Part shown: positions 42,143-50,614 of the stretch, in pieces
Layout of the letters: each line of letters opens with the position of its first letter
How positions within the stretch are numbered: position 1 is the stretch's first letter
Assembly (NCBI RefSeq): GCF_036174265.1
Contig: NZ_CP108055.1
Location: forward strand, 4,960,001-5,024,000
Origin: Streptomyces sp. NBC_00285
GTDB lineage: Bacteria > Actinomycetota > Actinomycetes > Streptomycetales > Streptomycetaceae
Length of the DNA stretch: 64,000 nt
Direction of reading: 5' to 3'
The notes under the pieces: generated by a model
Databases searched by the model: none
Told to the model about the DNA's origin: nothing
Seen by the model: only the letters and a program-made list of their open reading frames with translations
Program-made: the position numbers and the translations under genes

Positions 42143-43108
42143 CTACTTCTTGACCTGGCCCTCCTTGAGCCACACCTGGTCCAGGAGGACGTTGCACTTG
42201 TCGCCGTCAGCGCAGGAGATGCTGATGGTGTTGGTGCCCTTGGTGAGGGTCGGCCAGGAGTAGGTCGTCGTCCAGCCCTTGGCGAAGTCGCCGTCCTTGG
42301 CATTGGCGTAGTTGTCCATGCCCACCTTGGTGCCGAAGGGCTTGCCGTTGACCGTGAGGGTCATCGACTGGTCGTCACCGGCGGCGCTGTAGTGCGCGAA
42401 CAGCGTGTACACGCCGTTCGAGGGGACGCCGTTGACGGTCCACGTCACCGACGAGCCCACGTTGTTCAGGTTGCCGACGTATATCCCGCCGTCGGCCTGG
42501 GCGCCCTCGACGTCCGAGGCGAGGGCGGCACCGCCGCCGAGGCGCAGCGCCTTCGCGTCGATCGTCTTCTGGTACTCGTCGCTCGCCGCGCTGCTGCTGC
42601 TCGACGCGCTCGGCTTCGAGCTCTGGGACGTGGTCGGCGCGGTCCCGACCTTGTCGCTGCTGCCGTCCTTCTTGTCGCCGCCCATCATCGCGACGCCGAT
42701 GCCGATGACCACCGCGGCGACCACCGCGATCGCGCCGATCAGCAGGCCCTTGGTGTTGGGGCCACCGCTCCGGCCGCCGCCGCCGCTGTAGCCGGGCATG
42801 GGCTGCTGGCTGGTGGAGGCGCCGCCCGGGAGGGTCTCGGGGGCCGCGTAGTGGGCGGCGGTGGGCTGACCGTAGGCGCCCTGCTGCTGCGGGACCTGGC
42901 CGTACGGGCCGTTCGGCGCGGGCGGTGCCTGCTGCTGGCCGTACTGCCGCTGGCCGACCGAACGCGACCGGTTGGCGGAGTTCGGATAGCCGTAGCCGTA
43001 GCCGCCGCCGGACGGCGGCTGGGCGCCGTTGGCCTGGCCGTCGGCGTAGAGGTAGCCGAACGGGTCTTCGTCCTCGGGCGTGCTCGCGCCGTTGTTGCCG
43101 GACGTCAT
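42143..43108 (-). CDS. Membrane-anchored protein with C-terminal CBM35/CBM6-like domain
   Basis: 321 aa. N-terminal 120 residues are Gly/Gln/Pro/Tyr-rich and disordered, then one transmembrane helix (LLIGAIAVVAAVVIGIGVAMM, about 123-143), a Ser-rich linker, and a C-terminal beta-sandwich: KALRLGGGAALASDVEGAQADGGIYVGNL, VTWTVNGVPSNGVYTLFAHYSA, MTLTVNGKPF, GWTTTYSWPTLTKGTNTISISC, VLLDQVWLKEG. That order fits CBM35/CBM6-type carbohydrate binding, displayed outside the membrane. Converges with the PfkB gene at 7 bp; follows cdgB. Confidence 0.8.
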   Translation of the reverse strand: MTSGNNGASTPEDEDPFGYLYADGQANGAQPPSGGGYGYGYPNSANRSRSVGQRQYGQQQAPPAPNGPYGQVPQQQGAYGQPTAAHYAAPETLPGGASTSQQPMPGYSGGGGRSGGPNTKGLLIGAIAVVAAVVIGIGVAMMGGDKKDGSSDKVGTAPTTSQSSKPSASSSSSAASDEYQKTIDAKALRLGGGAALASDVEGAQADGGIYVGNLNNVGSSVTWTVNGVPSNGVYTLFAHYSAAGDDQSMTLTVNGKPFGTKVGMDNYANAKDGDFAKGWTTTYSWPTLTKGTNTISISCADGDKCNVLLDQVWLKEGQVKK

Positions 43109-43229
43109 CCCTTGGTACTCCTCAGCAGGTGCGGATCGGATGCGATACGTGTAGTCAGAATGGCGAGCCTACCCGCTCCTGATGGCCCAAACGGGTGACT
43201 CGGATCGCATCGGCTCGCTGACCTGGGGA

Positions 43230-44888
43230 TCAACCCGCGCGTCTGTGTTGTTTGGGACGAGATCGTTTCTCGATGTACATCCGCTCGTCGGCGGACTTCA
43301 ACACTTCGTCCGCGGTCATGCCGCAGTGCGCCCACCCGATGCCGAAGCTGGCGCCCACGCGGACGGCCCGTCCTTCGGCGCGGATCGGCTGGATTATCTC
43401 GTTGCGAAGACGTACGGCCAGGTCGGCGGCGTCGGCCTTACCGAGCCCGTTGGCGAGGATCACGAACTCGTCGCCGCCGAGCCGGGCCACGGTGTCGCCG
43501 TCACGCACGCACTGGGACAGCCGCCTGGCGACCTCGATGAGCACCGCGTCACCCGCGTTGTGCCCGAACCGGTCGTTGATCGACTTGAAGCCGTCGAGGT
43601 CGCAGAAGAGCACCGCGAGCCCCTTGGTGCCGTCGTCGCGCTCCCCCTGGGGGGCCACAGTGTGCACATGGTGGTCGAACCCGTCGTACGCCTCGGAGAC
43701 GCCGGCGGGAAAGTCGAAGCCGTGGCCGTTCGCGTCGAAGGTGGGGTGTCCGAAGGCCGCGTCCACGGACTCCAGCTCGCCCGCGTGGGTGGAGCGCTGA
43801 CAGAGCCGGGAGGACAGGCGCGTACGCAGTTCGGCGGAGTTCGGCAGGCCGGTCAGGGAGTCGTGGGAGGCACGGTGGGCGAGCTGGAGCTCGCGGCGCT
43901 TGCGCTCCTCTATGTCCTCGACGTGCGTGAGCAGGAAACGCGGCCCGTCGGCGGCGTCGGCGACGACGGAGTTGCGCAGGGACACCCAGACGTAGGTGCC
44001 GTCCCGGCGCCCCAGGCGCAGCTCGGCCCGTCCGCCCTCCGCGGAGGTCCGCAGCAGGGTGCCTATGTCCTCGGGGTGGACGAGGTCCGAGAAGGAGTAG
44101 CGGCGCATCGCGGACGCGGGGCGGCCGAGCAGCCGGCACAGGGCGTCGTTGGTGCGCAGGATCCGGCCGTGCTGGTCGCCGCCCATCTCGGCGATGGCCA
44201 TGCCGGAGGGGGCGTACTCGAAGGCCTGCCGGAAGCTCTCCTCGCTGGCTCTGAGCGCCTGCTGTTCCCTTTCGAGCCTGACCAGTGCGCGCTGCATGTT
44301 CGCGCGTAGACGCGCGTTGCTGATCGCGATGGCGGCCTGGAACGAGTACATCTGGAGCGCTTCGCGTCCCCATGCGCCCGGTCGGCGGCCGTTGCGCGGC
44401 CGGTCCACGGACAGGACGCCGATCAGTTCGCCGCACTGGCCGCCGCTCTGCGCGCTCGGCGTGTACATGGGCGCGAACAGCCGGTCGGAGGGGTGCCACT
44501 CGTCCTCGAAACGGGGCGCGGGTCCGTCGGTGTACCACTGCGGTACGTCGTCGTCGTCGAGGACCCAGCCCTCGGTGTGGGGTATGAAGACCAGGTCGCC
44601 CCAGGTCTCCCCCATGCTCAGCCGGCGCTCCCAGGAGTCACGGGAGCCCACCCGGCCGGTGATCAGCGACTCGGCCGCCTGATTGCCGGAGAAGGCGGCG
44701 ACCACGAGGTCGCCGTCGGGGCGTACGAGATTGACGCACGCCAGCTCGTAGCCAAGTGCCTGGGTCACGCCGTTCGCCACTGTCTGCAGTGTGTCCGCAA
44801 GGCTGCGGGCCGTGTTCATGTCGGCCATGACCTCGTGCAGCTGTCGCAGGGACGCAAGCTGGACGTACGGCTCCGACTCGGTCTCCAT
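43230..44888 (-). CDS. cdgB: Diguanylate cyclase CdgB (GAF-PAS-GGDEF)
   Basis: 552 aa soluble enzyme making c-di-GMP. GAF about 20-185 (QTVANGVTQALGYELACVNLV ... ELIGVLSVDRPRNGR), PAS/PAC about 205-320 (RQAFEYAPSGMAIAEMGG, FLLTHVEDIEERKRRELQ), GGDEF about 330-540 with RLGGDEFV (GGDEF 471-475). The GGDEF domain has a roughly 60-residue insertion between DSLTGLPNSAELRTRL and LAVLFCDLDGFKSIND. No EAL domain. ATG 44888 (METESEPY) after the in-frame upstream ATG was judged poorer. Known: cdgB of Streptomyces is a BldD target affecting development; a BldD-like box lies upstream. Confidence 0.9.
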   Translation of the reverse strand: METESEPYVQLASLRQLHEVMADMNTARSLADTLQTVANGVTQALGYELACVNLVRPDGDLVVAAFSGNQAAESLITGRVGSRDSWERRLSMGETWGDLVFIPHTEGWVLDDDDVPQWYTDGPAPRFEDEWHPSDRLFAPMYTPSAQSGGQCGELIGVLSVDRPRNGRRPGAWGREALQMYSFQAAIAISNARLRANMQRALVRLEREQQALRASEESFRQAFEYAPSGMAIAEMGGDQHGRILRTNDALCRLLGRPASAMRRYSFSDLVHPEDIGTLLRTSAEGGRAELRLGRRDGTYVWVSLRNSVVADAADGPRFLLTHVEDIEERKRRELQLAHRASHDSLTGLPNSAELRTRLSSRLCQRSTHAGELESVDAAFGHPTFDANGHGFDFPAGVSEAYDGFDHHVHTVAPQGERDDGTKGLAVLFCDLDGFKSINDRFGHNAGDAVLIEVARRLSQCVRDGDTVARLGGDEFVILANGLGKADAADLAVRLRNEIIQPIRAEGRAVRVGASFGIGWAHCGMTADEVLKSADERMYIEKRSRPKQHRRAG

Positions 44889-45013
44889 TGCCCGCCCTCC
44901 CCCCGAGACCTCGCAGTGAATCAAGGGTTCTCTCTGGCGTATCTCCAGTGCGGTTTCGGTGATCCGCTCTGTCGGTACTTCTCCGCCACTGAATCACAGC
45001 GCGCTGCCCACTC

Positions 45014-45028
45014 GGTACACAGGGTCAA
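45014..45028 (-). promoter_or_regulatory. BldD-box-like palindrome upstream of cdgB
   Basis: GGTACACAGGGTCAA fits nTnACnC(A/T)GnGTnAn at every fixed position except the second base (G for T). It lies 126 bp upstream of the cdgB start. BldD, itself activated by c-di-GMP, is a known regulator of cdgB, which makes a feedback loop likely. Confidence 0.55.
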
Positions 45029-45042
45029 CAATTAGTACCTCT

Positions 45043-45058
45043 TGTGACTCAAGTCACA
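45043..45058. promoter_or_regulatory. Crp-type site between cdgB and the flavin reductase gene
   Basis: TGTGACT-CA-AGTCACA, perfect 7-bp arms, containing GTGN6GNCAC, the Streptomyces Crp consensus, exactly. Centred about 160 bp upstream of cdgB and about 175 bp upstream of the flavin reductase gene. The gene-free region 44889-45225 also has an inverted repeat GCGTT-N5-AACGC at 45102-45116. Confidence 0.6.
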
Positions 45059-45225
45059 GCGAAAGATGAACAATTGAGTGGTGTTTCTGCGATTTACCTG
45101 TGCGTTTACTGAACGCAAACTTTGGGTGTTTGTGGAAGGTGTGCACATCTCCGCCGGTAGACCTAGGTCCGACCTCGGACGAAGGCCCGATGCGGCTCCC
45201 CGGGCAGCCGCATAGCGTTTCGGAC

Positions 45226-45804
45226 ATGCCCCGGACTCCCCTCGCCACCCCCGCCCCGATGATCCCCGCAGCCGCTTCCGGGCATGCTGTGGGGGTGAGC
45301 AACGACGAGTTCCGCGCCGCCATGTCACAGCTGGCCGCCGGCGTGGTCCTGGTGACCGCGTTCGAGCCTCCGCTCGACGCCGAAGGACCGAGCGGCGAGG
45401 ACATCGGCATGACGGCGACGGCGTTCCTGTCGGTCTCCCTGGACCCGCCTCTGGTGCTGGTCAGCCTGCGTACGGGCTCCCGCATGGACGATCTGCTCGA
45501 CGAACAGCCCCACTGGGCGGTCTCCGTCCTGTCCGAGAGCCAGCGCCACATCGCCGGCCGCTTCGCCATGAAGAACCGCATCAGCGACCGCCTCCTGTTC
45601 GAGGACATCCCCTACGTCCGCGGCGAGGCGACCGGCGCCGCACTCGTGGGCGGCGCCCTCGCCACCCTGGAGTGCCGCACGGAACAACGCGTGGAGGCCG
45701 GCGACCACACCCTGGTGATCGGCCGCGTCCTGACAGCCGCCGCCCCGATCGCGGACGGCGGCCCGCTGGCATATTTCCGCGGACGGTACCGGCAGCTCGG
45801 CTGA
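45226..45804 (+). CDS. Flavin reductase-like, FMN-binding split-barrel protein
   Basis: 192 aa. FRAAMSQLAAGVVLVTAFEPPL, IGMTATAFLSVSLDPPLVLVSLRTGSRM, WAVSVLSESQRHIAGRFAMK, ALATLECRTEQRVEAGDHTLVIGRVL and GGPLAYFRGRYRQLG match the HpaC/DIM6 flavin reductase family, small partners of two-component monooxygenases. No oxygenase gene is adjacent. ATG 45226; VSNDEFRAAM further in could be an alternative start. Next gene 42 bp downstream in the same direction. Confidence 0.85.
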   Translation: MPRTPLATPAPMIPAAASGHAVGVSNDEFRAAMSQLAAGVVLVTAFEPPLDAEGPSGEDIGMTATAFLSVSLDPPLVLVSLRTGSRMDDLLDEQPHWAVSVLSESQRHIAGRFAMKNRISDRLLFEDIPYVRGEATGAALVGGALATLECRTEQRVEAGDHTLVIGRVLTAAAPIADGGPLAYFRGRYRQLG

Positions 45805-45846
45805 ATTCCCTGGCCGCCGGCCGACGGCCCGGACTAGGTTCCCCGG

Positions 45847-46326
45847 ATGACCTCCGCAACCTTCGCACCTCGCCTCGAAGAGATCACACCCGGGAATTTC
45901 GAAAGCGCCACCGGTATACGAGTGCACCCCGAGCAGGAATTCGCGATCTCCCCCGTGATGCAGTCCCTCGCCGAGGCATACGTCCATCCCGCGGGAGTGG
46001 CCTGGCCGCGCCTGATCGTCGACGGCGACCGCACGGTCGGCTTCCTCATGGCCTTCCTCGACATCGACTGGCGCGCCGAGGGCGGCAGCCTGCGCCGCTC
46101 CGGCCTGTGGCGGCTGAACATCGCGGCCGGCGAGCAGGGCATGGGATACGGCCGTTTCGCGGTCGAGTCCGTCGCCGCGGAGCTGCGCCGCCGGGGCACG
46201 AAGGAGCTGTACGTCACCTGGCACGAGGGGCCGCACGGCCCGGCGGACTTCTATCTGAATCTCGGCTTCCGCCGGACCGGGGAACTGAGCGGGGACGAGA
46301 CGGTGGGAGTGCTCGGCCTCGGCTGA
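45847..46326 (+). CDS. GNAT N-acetyltransferase
   Basis: 159 aa. LIVDGDRTVGFLMAFLDIDW, LWRLNIAAGEQGMGYGRFAVESVAAELRRRG (acetyl-CoA loop of the Q/RxxGxG/A type) and YVTWHEGPHGPADFYLNLGFRRTGEL (beta5-alpha4, NPxAxxFY-like). Single-domain acetyltransferase; substrate unknown. ATG 45847. The 125 bp to the convergent arfB gene contain nothing recognised. Confidence 0.83.
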   Translation: MTSATFAPRLEEITPGNFESATGIRVHPEQEFAISPVMQSLAEAYVHPAGVAWPRLIVDGDRTVGFLMAFLDIDWRAEGGSLRRSGLWRLNIAAGEQGMGYGRFAVESVAAELRRRGTKELYVTWHEGPHGPADFYLNLGFRRTGELSGDETVGVLGLG

Positions 46327-46451
46327 GCCAGGGGGACGCGCTGTTGTGCCGCCCGTTCCCGATCTGTGGTGATGCCGATCGCGGCGATCCCGTCGTGTAC
46401 GAACGTGAACGGCGGCAGCCGGTCGACAGCCCGCTGCCCGGTGCCGCGCCG

Positions 46452-46889
46452 TCAGCCCCAGTCCCGGCCCGTCCGGCCCCGCTTGGTGTCCGAGCGCTGC
46501 TTCTTCTCCCGCAACCGGCGTTCGTTGATCCCGCGCGGGATACGGGTGGCCCGGCGCGGCTTCGGCGGCGGAGCCGTGGCCTCGGCGAGGAGCGCAGCCA
46601 GACGTACGGCGGCGGTCTCACGGTTGCGCCACTGCGAACGGTGCTCGGAGGCGCGGACGGTGACGACGCCGTCGACGAGCCGCCCGGCCAGTTTCTCCAG
46701 CGCCCGCTGCTTCCACACCTCGGGGAACGCCTCGGTCCGCTCGATGTCGAAGCGCAGCTCGACCTGCGTGTCACTGGTGTTGACGTGCTGTCCGCCGGGC
46801 CCGGACGACCGCGAGAAACGCCACATGAGCTCGGCCTCGGGGAGCGAGACGGAGCCGCGGATGACATAGGGACCGGACATGAGGTCCAT
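46452..46889 (-). CDS. arfB: Alternative ribosome-rescue factor ArfB (YaeJ-type peptidyl-tRNA hydrolase)
   Basis: 145 aa. One release-factor catalytic domain with SSGPGGQHVNTSDTQVELRF (GGQ at 32-34), followed by a basic tail (RATRIPRGINERRLREKKQRS, DTKRGRTGR) that in ArfB inserts in the empty mRNA channel. There is no stop-codon recognition domain. Frees ribosomes stalled at mRNA ends. Start ATG 46889 or 46880 (MSGPYVIRG); neither has a clear ribosome site. Divergent from terD. Confidence 0.9.
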   Translation of the reverse strand: MDLMSGPYVIRGSVSLPEAELMWRFSRSSGPGGQHVNTSDTQVELRFDIERTEAFPEVWKQRALEKLAGRLVDGVVTVRASEHRSQWRNRETAAVRLAALLAEATAPPPKPRRATRIPRGINERRLREKKQRSDTKRGRTGRDWG

Positions 46890-46968
46890 GTTCCCGGCTC
46901 TGTCCGGTCCACGTCACCCCAATATCGCCGGACCGCCCCGCTTCCTTGGTAAAGAAAGTAAAGACACA

Positions 46969-46996
46969 GGGAACCTTGGGCACCCCTCGCGGCGTT
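46969..46996 (+). promoter_or_regulatory. Possible ECF-sigma promoter upstream of terD
   Basis: GGGAAC and CGTT separated by 18 bp (46993-46996), as in ECF-type (SigE/SigR-like) promoters, about 75 bp upstream of terD. Weak without expression data. Confidence 0.3.
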
Positions 46997-47069
46997 CATA
47001 CGGGTAGCTGTAGCTTCAAGGCCGTACCGCCGTACATAGACGTCTTAACGAGGGAAGGACTCCCAAACC

Positions 47070-47645
47070 ATGGCTGTAAGCCTGTCCAAGGGTGGCAACG
47101 TCTCGCTCACCAAGGAGGCTCCGGGCCTGACCGCCGTCACCGTGGGCCTCGGCTGGGACGTCCGCACGACCACCGGCACGGACTTCGACCTCGACGCCTC
47201 CGCGATCGCGGTCAACCTGGAGGGCAAGGTCTATTCGGACGGCCACTTCGTCTTCTTCAACAACAAGGAGACCCCGGACAAGACCATCGTCCACACCGGC
47301 GACAACCGCACGGGTGAGGGCGCGGGCGACGACGAGGCGATCAAGGTCAACCTCGCCGGCCTCCCGGCCGACATCGACAAGATCGTCTTCCCGGTCTCGA
47401 TCTACGACGCGGAGAACCGCTCGCAGAACTTCGGCCAGGTCCGCAACGCCTACATCCGCATCCTGAACGAGGCCGGCGGCGCCGAGATCGCCCGCTACGA
47501 CCTCTCCGAGGACGCGGCGACGGAGACGGCCATGGTCTTCGGCGAGCTCTACCGCAACGGCGCGGAGTGGAAGTTCCGCGCGGTCGGCCAGGGCTACGCC
47601 TCCGGCCTGGTCGGCATCGCCACGGACTTCGGCGTCAACGTCTGA
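47070..47645 (+). CDS. terD: TerD-family calcium-binding stress protein
   Basis: 191 aa. [128 protein letters not shown] and a final [10 protein letters not shown] are the complete TerD pattern, with the two Asp-rich calcium loops (DFDLDAS, GDDE). Implicated in tellurite/stress response and calcium in Streptomyces development. ATG 47070 after GAGGGAAGG. A hairpin terminator follows. Confidence 0.95.
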   Translation: MAVSLSKGGNVSLTKEAPGLTAVTVGLGWDVRTTTGTDFDLDASAIAVNLEGKVYSDGHFVFFNNKETPDKTIVHTGDNRTGEGAGDDEAIKVNLAGLPADIDKIVFPVSIYDAENRSQNFGQVRNAYIRILNEAGGAEIARYDLSEDAATETAMVFGELYRNGAEWKFRAVGQGYASGLVGIATDFGVNV

Positions 47646-47667
47646 GGTTCACTGCGCTGAGTGAGCG

Positions 47668-47698
47668 GGAGCCCCTGGTCGTACCGGCCGGGGGCTCC
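47668..47698 (+). terminator. terD terminator
   Basis: 8-bp arms GGAGCCCC and GGGGCTCC with a 15-nt loop, 23 bp after the terD stop and 14 bp before the end of the convergent DUF397 gene. Confidence 0.65.
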
Positions 47699-47712
47699 GG
47701 CGTTTCTGCCCT

Positions 47713-47982
47713 CTACGCCTGCGAGACGAACGCAGTCCAGGCGGCGGGGGTGACGGTGAACCGGGGGCCGGTGACGTCGTCGTTCTTGGAGTCGCGGATG
47801 TGGATGGTGCGGGGGGCTACGGCGATCTCGACGCAGGAGTTGCCATCATTGCCGCTGCTGTAACTGCTCTTGAACCAGTCCAGCGCGATCTCGACGCAGG
47901 AGTTGCCGTCATTGCCGCCGCTGTAACTGCTCTTGAACCACGCCAGGTTGGCGACGTCCCCGGCAGCGGGCTTGCGGATCAT
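47713..47982 (-). CDS. DUF397 protein with internal tandem duplication
   Basis: 89 aa, longer than the usual 60-70. The DUF397 motif WFKSSYSGGNDGNSCVEIA is present twice (residues 15-33 and 36-54, the second with SSGND), followed once by IHIRDSKNDDVTGPRFTVTPAAWTAFV. Codons 15-35 (47878-47940) and 36-56 (47815-47877) form a 63-bp direct duplication. ATG 47982 overlaps the XRE gene stop (ATGA). Works with the XRE regulator upstream by analogy. Confidence 0.87.
   Translation of the reverse strand: MIRKPAAGDVANLAWFKSSYSGGNDGNSCVEIALDWFKSSYSSGNDGNSCVEIAVAPRTIHIRDSKNDDVTGPRFTVTPAAWTAFVSQA
47815..47940 (-). repeat. 63-bp tandem duplication inside the DUF397 gene
   Basis: Two nearly identical 63-bp units (21 codons each) that encode WFKSSYS-G/S-GNDGNSCVEIA plus two residues. 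Few base differences, so the duplication looks recent. Confidence 0.8.
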
Positions 47983-48839
47983 GTTTCTCCCAGCAGTTGC
48001 TCGACGAGGACCAGCGACTCCCCCGGCGGGAGAGCCTGCGCCCGGATGGTGCCATACCGCAGCTCAAGGATGCGCAGTTGTTTCGGGTCCGAGGTCGGGC
48101 GGCCGTTGAACGCACCGTCGGAGCGCCCCACCGCCGTACCGTCCGGGAACTTCAGCACCTCGATCCGCCCGTCCAGACCGGAGTGGATCTCGGAGTTCAA
48201 CGGCATCACCTGAAGCACGACGTTGTGCAACCGTCCCACCTCCAGCAGATGTTCGAGCTGCTGTCGCCACACCATTGTGCCTCCGATGGGACGACGCAGG
48301 GCCGCCTCTTCCAGCACGAAGTGGATGGACGGGGCCGGGTCCCGTTCGAAGACCGACTGCCGGGCCAGGCGAGCGGTCACCATGCGTTCCACGTCGTCAG
48401 GTGAGTAGGGCGGCTGAGCCGCCGAGATCACTGCCCGCGCGTGTTCCGGCGTCTGCAACAGTCCATTGACGCTGTTGCACTCATACACCCCGATCTCCAC
48501 CGCCTGCCCCTCCAACTTGGCCAGCTCCCGCACCTTCTTGGGATACCGGACCTTCCTCACGTCCTCCTTCATCGCGGAGATGAGTCCACCCGCCCCCAGG
48601 ACCTCGTCGGCCCTGTCGAGATAGTCGAGGCGGGGGATCCGCTTGCCGCCCTCGACCTTGTAAACAAGATCCTCGCCGTACCCCACCGCCTCCCCGAACT
48701 CGCCGGCCCGCATCCCCACCGCCTCCCGCCGCAGCTTCAGTTGCCGTCCGACGGTCGCGATGACCGCGACACCCCACTCGTCGTCAGGGTCGACCTCCCA
48801 CCCCGCCTCGACCGCCTCCGCCTGGCCGTCCACACTCAT
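47979..48839 (-). CDS. XRE-family HTH regulator with DUF5753 domain
   Basis: 286 aa. HTH about 26-75 (IATVGRQLKLRREAVGMRAGEFGEAVGYGEDLVYKVEGGKRIPR), DUF5753 behind: YECNSVNGLLQTPEHARAV, RLARQSVFERDPAPSIHFVLEEAALRRPIGG, HNVVLQVMPLNSEIHSGLDGRIEVLKF. Same class as the regulator at 22053. ATG 48839. Divergent from the HATPase gene at 48995 and coupled to the DUF397 gene; the trio XRE-DUF397-HATPase is a recurrent Streptomyces module. Confidence 0.88.
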   Translation of the reverse strand: MSVDGQAEAVEAGWEVDPDDEWGVAVIATVGRQLKLRREAVGMRAGEFGEAVGYGEDLVYKVEGGKRIPRLDYLDRADEVLGAGGLISAMKEDVRKVRYPKKVRELAKLEGQAVEIGVYECNSVNGLLQTPEHARAVISAAQPPYSPDDVERMVTARLARQSVFERDPAPSIHFVLEEAALRRPIGGTMVWRQQLEHLLEVGRLHNVVLQVMPLNSEIHSGLDGRIEVLKFPDGTAVGRSDGAFNGRPTSDPKQLRILELRYGTIRAQALPPGESLVLVEQLLGET

Positions 48840-48994
48840 CGCGCGCCCCTCCGCCGTACGTCCGTGTCCGCGACGCCCCTACCCGTACGTCCGCCCCCGA
48901 CAGCCCGGACACGACCGGACAAGCTCCGGACAGTCACCGTACGCATCGGCGTCGTCACTGTTCACGGTAAGCATCGACGGCCACGCTGAGTGAC

Positions 48995-49468
48995 GTGAAT
49001 CAAGGAACCTCCGTCATCCGCAACTTCAGCATCCAGCTGTCCCCCACCCCGCGTGGAGCCCGTCTGGCCCGGCTGCTGGCCTGCGAGCAACTGCGCGAGT
49101 GGGGGCTGCCGTTGCACCCGGCGGAGCACATCGTGGCGGAGCTGGCGGTGAACGCGGCCACGCACGGCCGGGTCCCGGGGCGCGACTTCCGCCTCACGCT
49201 CTACGTCGTCGCGGACACCCTGCGCATCGAGGTCACGGACACCCGGGGTGACCGTATGCCGCACCCCGAACTCCCTGCACCGGAGGCCGAGTCGGGCCGG
49301 GGCCTAGTGCTGGTGGACGCGCTCGCCGACCGGTGGGGCGTCGCGCCGGGACCCCGCCCCCGCAAGACGGTGTGGGCGGAAATCGACCTGTCACCGACGT
49401 CCGGAAACCCGGGCTTCGGTGGGTCCGTGCTGCGGTGGGTCGGGACGCCTTCCCAAGGATTGAAATGA
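48995..49468 (+). CDS. HATPase_c protein (RsbW/anti-sigma-like kinase)
   Basis: 157 aa. ATP-binding fold of the GHKL type: EHIVAELAVNAATHGRV (N box, E49, N53), LRIEVTDTRGDRMPHP (G1, D), ESGRGLVLVDALADRWGV (G2). This is the short single-domain class found beside XRE/DUF397 pairs, related to anti-sigma factor kinases; no sigma factor is adjacent. GTG 48995, in the 155-bp divergent region with the XRE gene. The C-terminal 25 residues are low in similarity. Confidence 0.87.
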   Translation: MNQGTSVIRNFSIQLSPTPRGARLARLLACEQLREWGLPLHPAEHIVAELAVNAATHGRVPGRDFRLTLYVVADTLRIEVTDTRGDRMPHPELPAPEAESGRGLVLVDALADRWGVAPGPRPRKTVWAEIDLSPTSGNPGFGGSVLRWVGTPSQGLK

Positions 49469-49671
49469 GGGTGAAAGAACCCGACCAAACCCCACCCCTC
49501 CCGCCCAGCAAGCGACTCACTCTCGCGAGTGAACATCACCAACTCAGCTGGATTTCGCCCCGGTTGCCTGCCCTACAGTCGGCGCAACACAACTGCAGAC
49601 ATACAACGGCCCTCGCCGGGACTGGCATCCCAATGCGAGGGCCTGACCACCAAGGAAGAGATCGCTTCCCG

Positions 49672-50565
49672 ATGGACACCCAAAACCCTAGCGCGCCCTC
49701 GCGCGCCCGGTCCCGTGTTGGCACCAAGAACCACCCGAACCGGGACCCCGAAGCCGAACCCGGCGGCGGTCTGCTCCACGAACACACCCGCCACACCACC
49801 CGCTTCACGGTGATCGGCAACCACCTGGCCCAGCACCCGGAGCTGTCGCTCCTGGCCATCGGCCTGGCCGCACACCTCCAGTCGCTGCCACAGGGCGCCT
49901 GCGCCGACATCAAGTCCCTGGCCGCCCGCTTCCCCGAAGGCCCGACCCGGATCGCCGCCGCCCTGCGCGAGCTGGAGACCCACGGCTACCTGCGCCGCGA
50001 ACGGCGCCGCATCCCCGGCGGCCGCATCGTCACCCGCACGATCTCCTGCAACCAGCCGAGCCCACGCGGCCAGGCGGCCCCGGCACGGACACCGGTACGC
50101 ACGGCACGAGCGTCCGCGCACGACACCCCGAGCCCCAGGAAAGGCTCGCGTCCCCTCCCGGCGGTACCGCACCCTGCCCACCCGTCCCCCGGACTCCTCC
50201 AGAAGGCCACCGACCTCCTCGCCGGCCTGCGCCGCATCGACTCCCGCCTGCCGCTCTCCGCCCAGGACACCGGCCACCTCGCCCCCGGAGTCGCCGCCTG
50301 GCTCGAACGGGACGTCACCCCCACCGCCGTACGCGACGCCCTGACCGCCGACCTCCCTCCCGACGGCCCCCGCCGCCCCGCAGCCCTCCTGGCCCACCGC
50401 CTGAACGCCCTGCTGCCACCCCTGCCACCCGCTCGCCCCGCTGCCGGGCCCCCACCCGCCGTCATCCACCCCCTCCAGAACTGCGACGGCTGCAACCGCG
50501 CCTTCCGCGCCCCCGAACGAGGCCGCTGCCGCGACTGTCGATGCGATCTTCGGGGGGCCACCTAG
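49672..50565 (+). CDS. Helix-turn-helix protein with C-terminal Cys cluster
   Basis: 297 aa. Winged-helix region about 40-125: TRFTVIGNHLAQHPELSLLAIGLAAHLQSL, DIKSLAARFPEGPTRIAAALRELETHGYLRRERRRIPGGRIVTRT. Middle is Pro/Ala-rich; the end has CDGCNRAFRAPERGRCRDCRCD, four to five Cys that may bind zinc. Abundant Streptomyces paralogue group of unknown targets; the pseudogene at 23683 is a relative. ATG 49672 (GGAAGAG 10 bp upstream); an ATG at 49633 is possible. Confidence 0.75.
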   Translation: MDTQNPSAPSRARSRVGTKNHPNRDPEAEPGGGLLHEHTRHTTRFTVIGNHLAQHPELSLLAIGLAAHLQSLPQGACADIKSLAARFPEGPTRIAAALRELETHGYLRRERRRIPGGRIVTRTISCNQPSPRGQAAPARTPVRTARASAHDTPSPRKGSRPLPAVPHPAHPSPGLLQKATDLLAGLRRIDSRLPLSAQDTGHLAPGVAAWLERDVTPTAVRDALTADLPPDGPRRPAALLAHRLNALLPPLPPARPAAGPPPAVIHPLQNCDGCNRAFRAPERGRCRDCRCDLRGAT

Positions 50566-50614
50566 CATGGACGTGACGATCCTGGCCCCTGGGCACAGAC
50601 GAGGAGCGCGCGCC

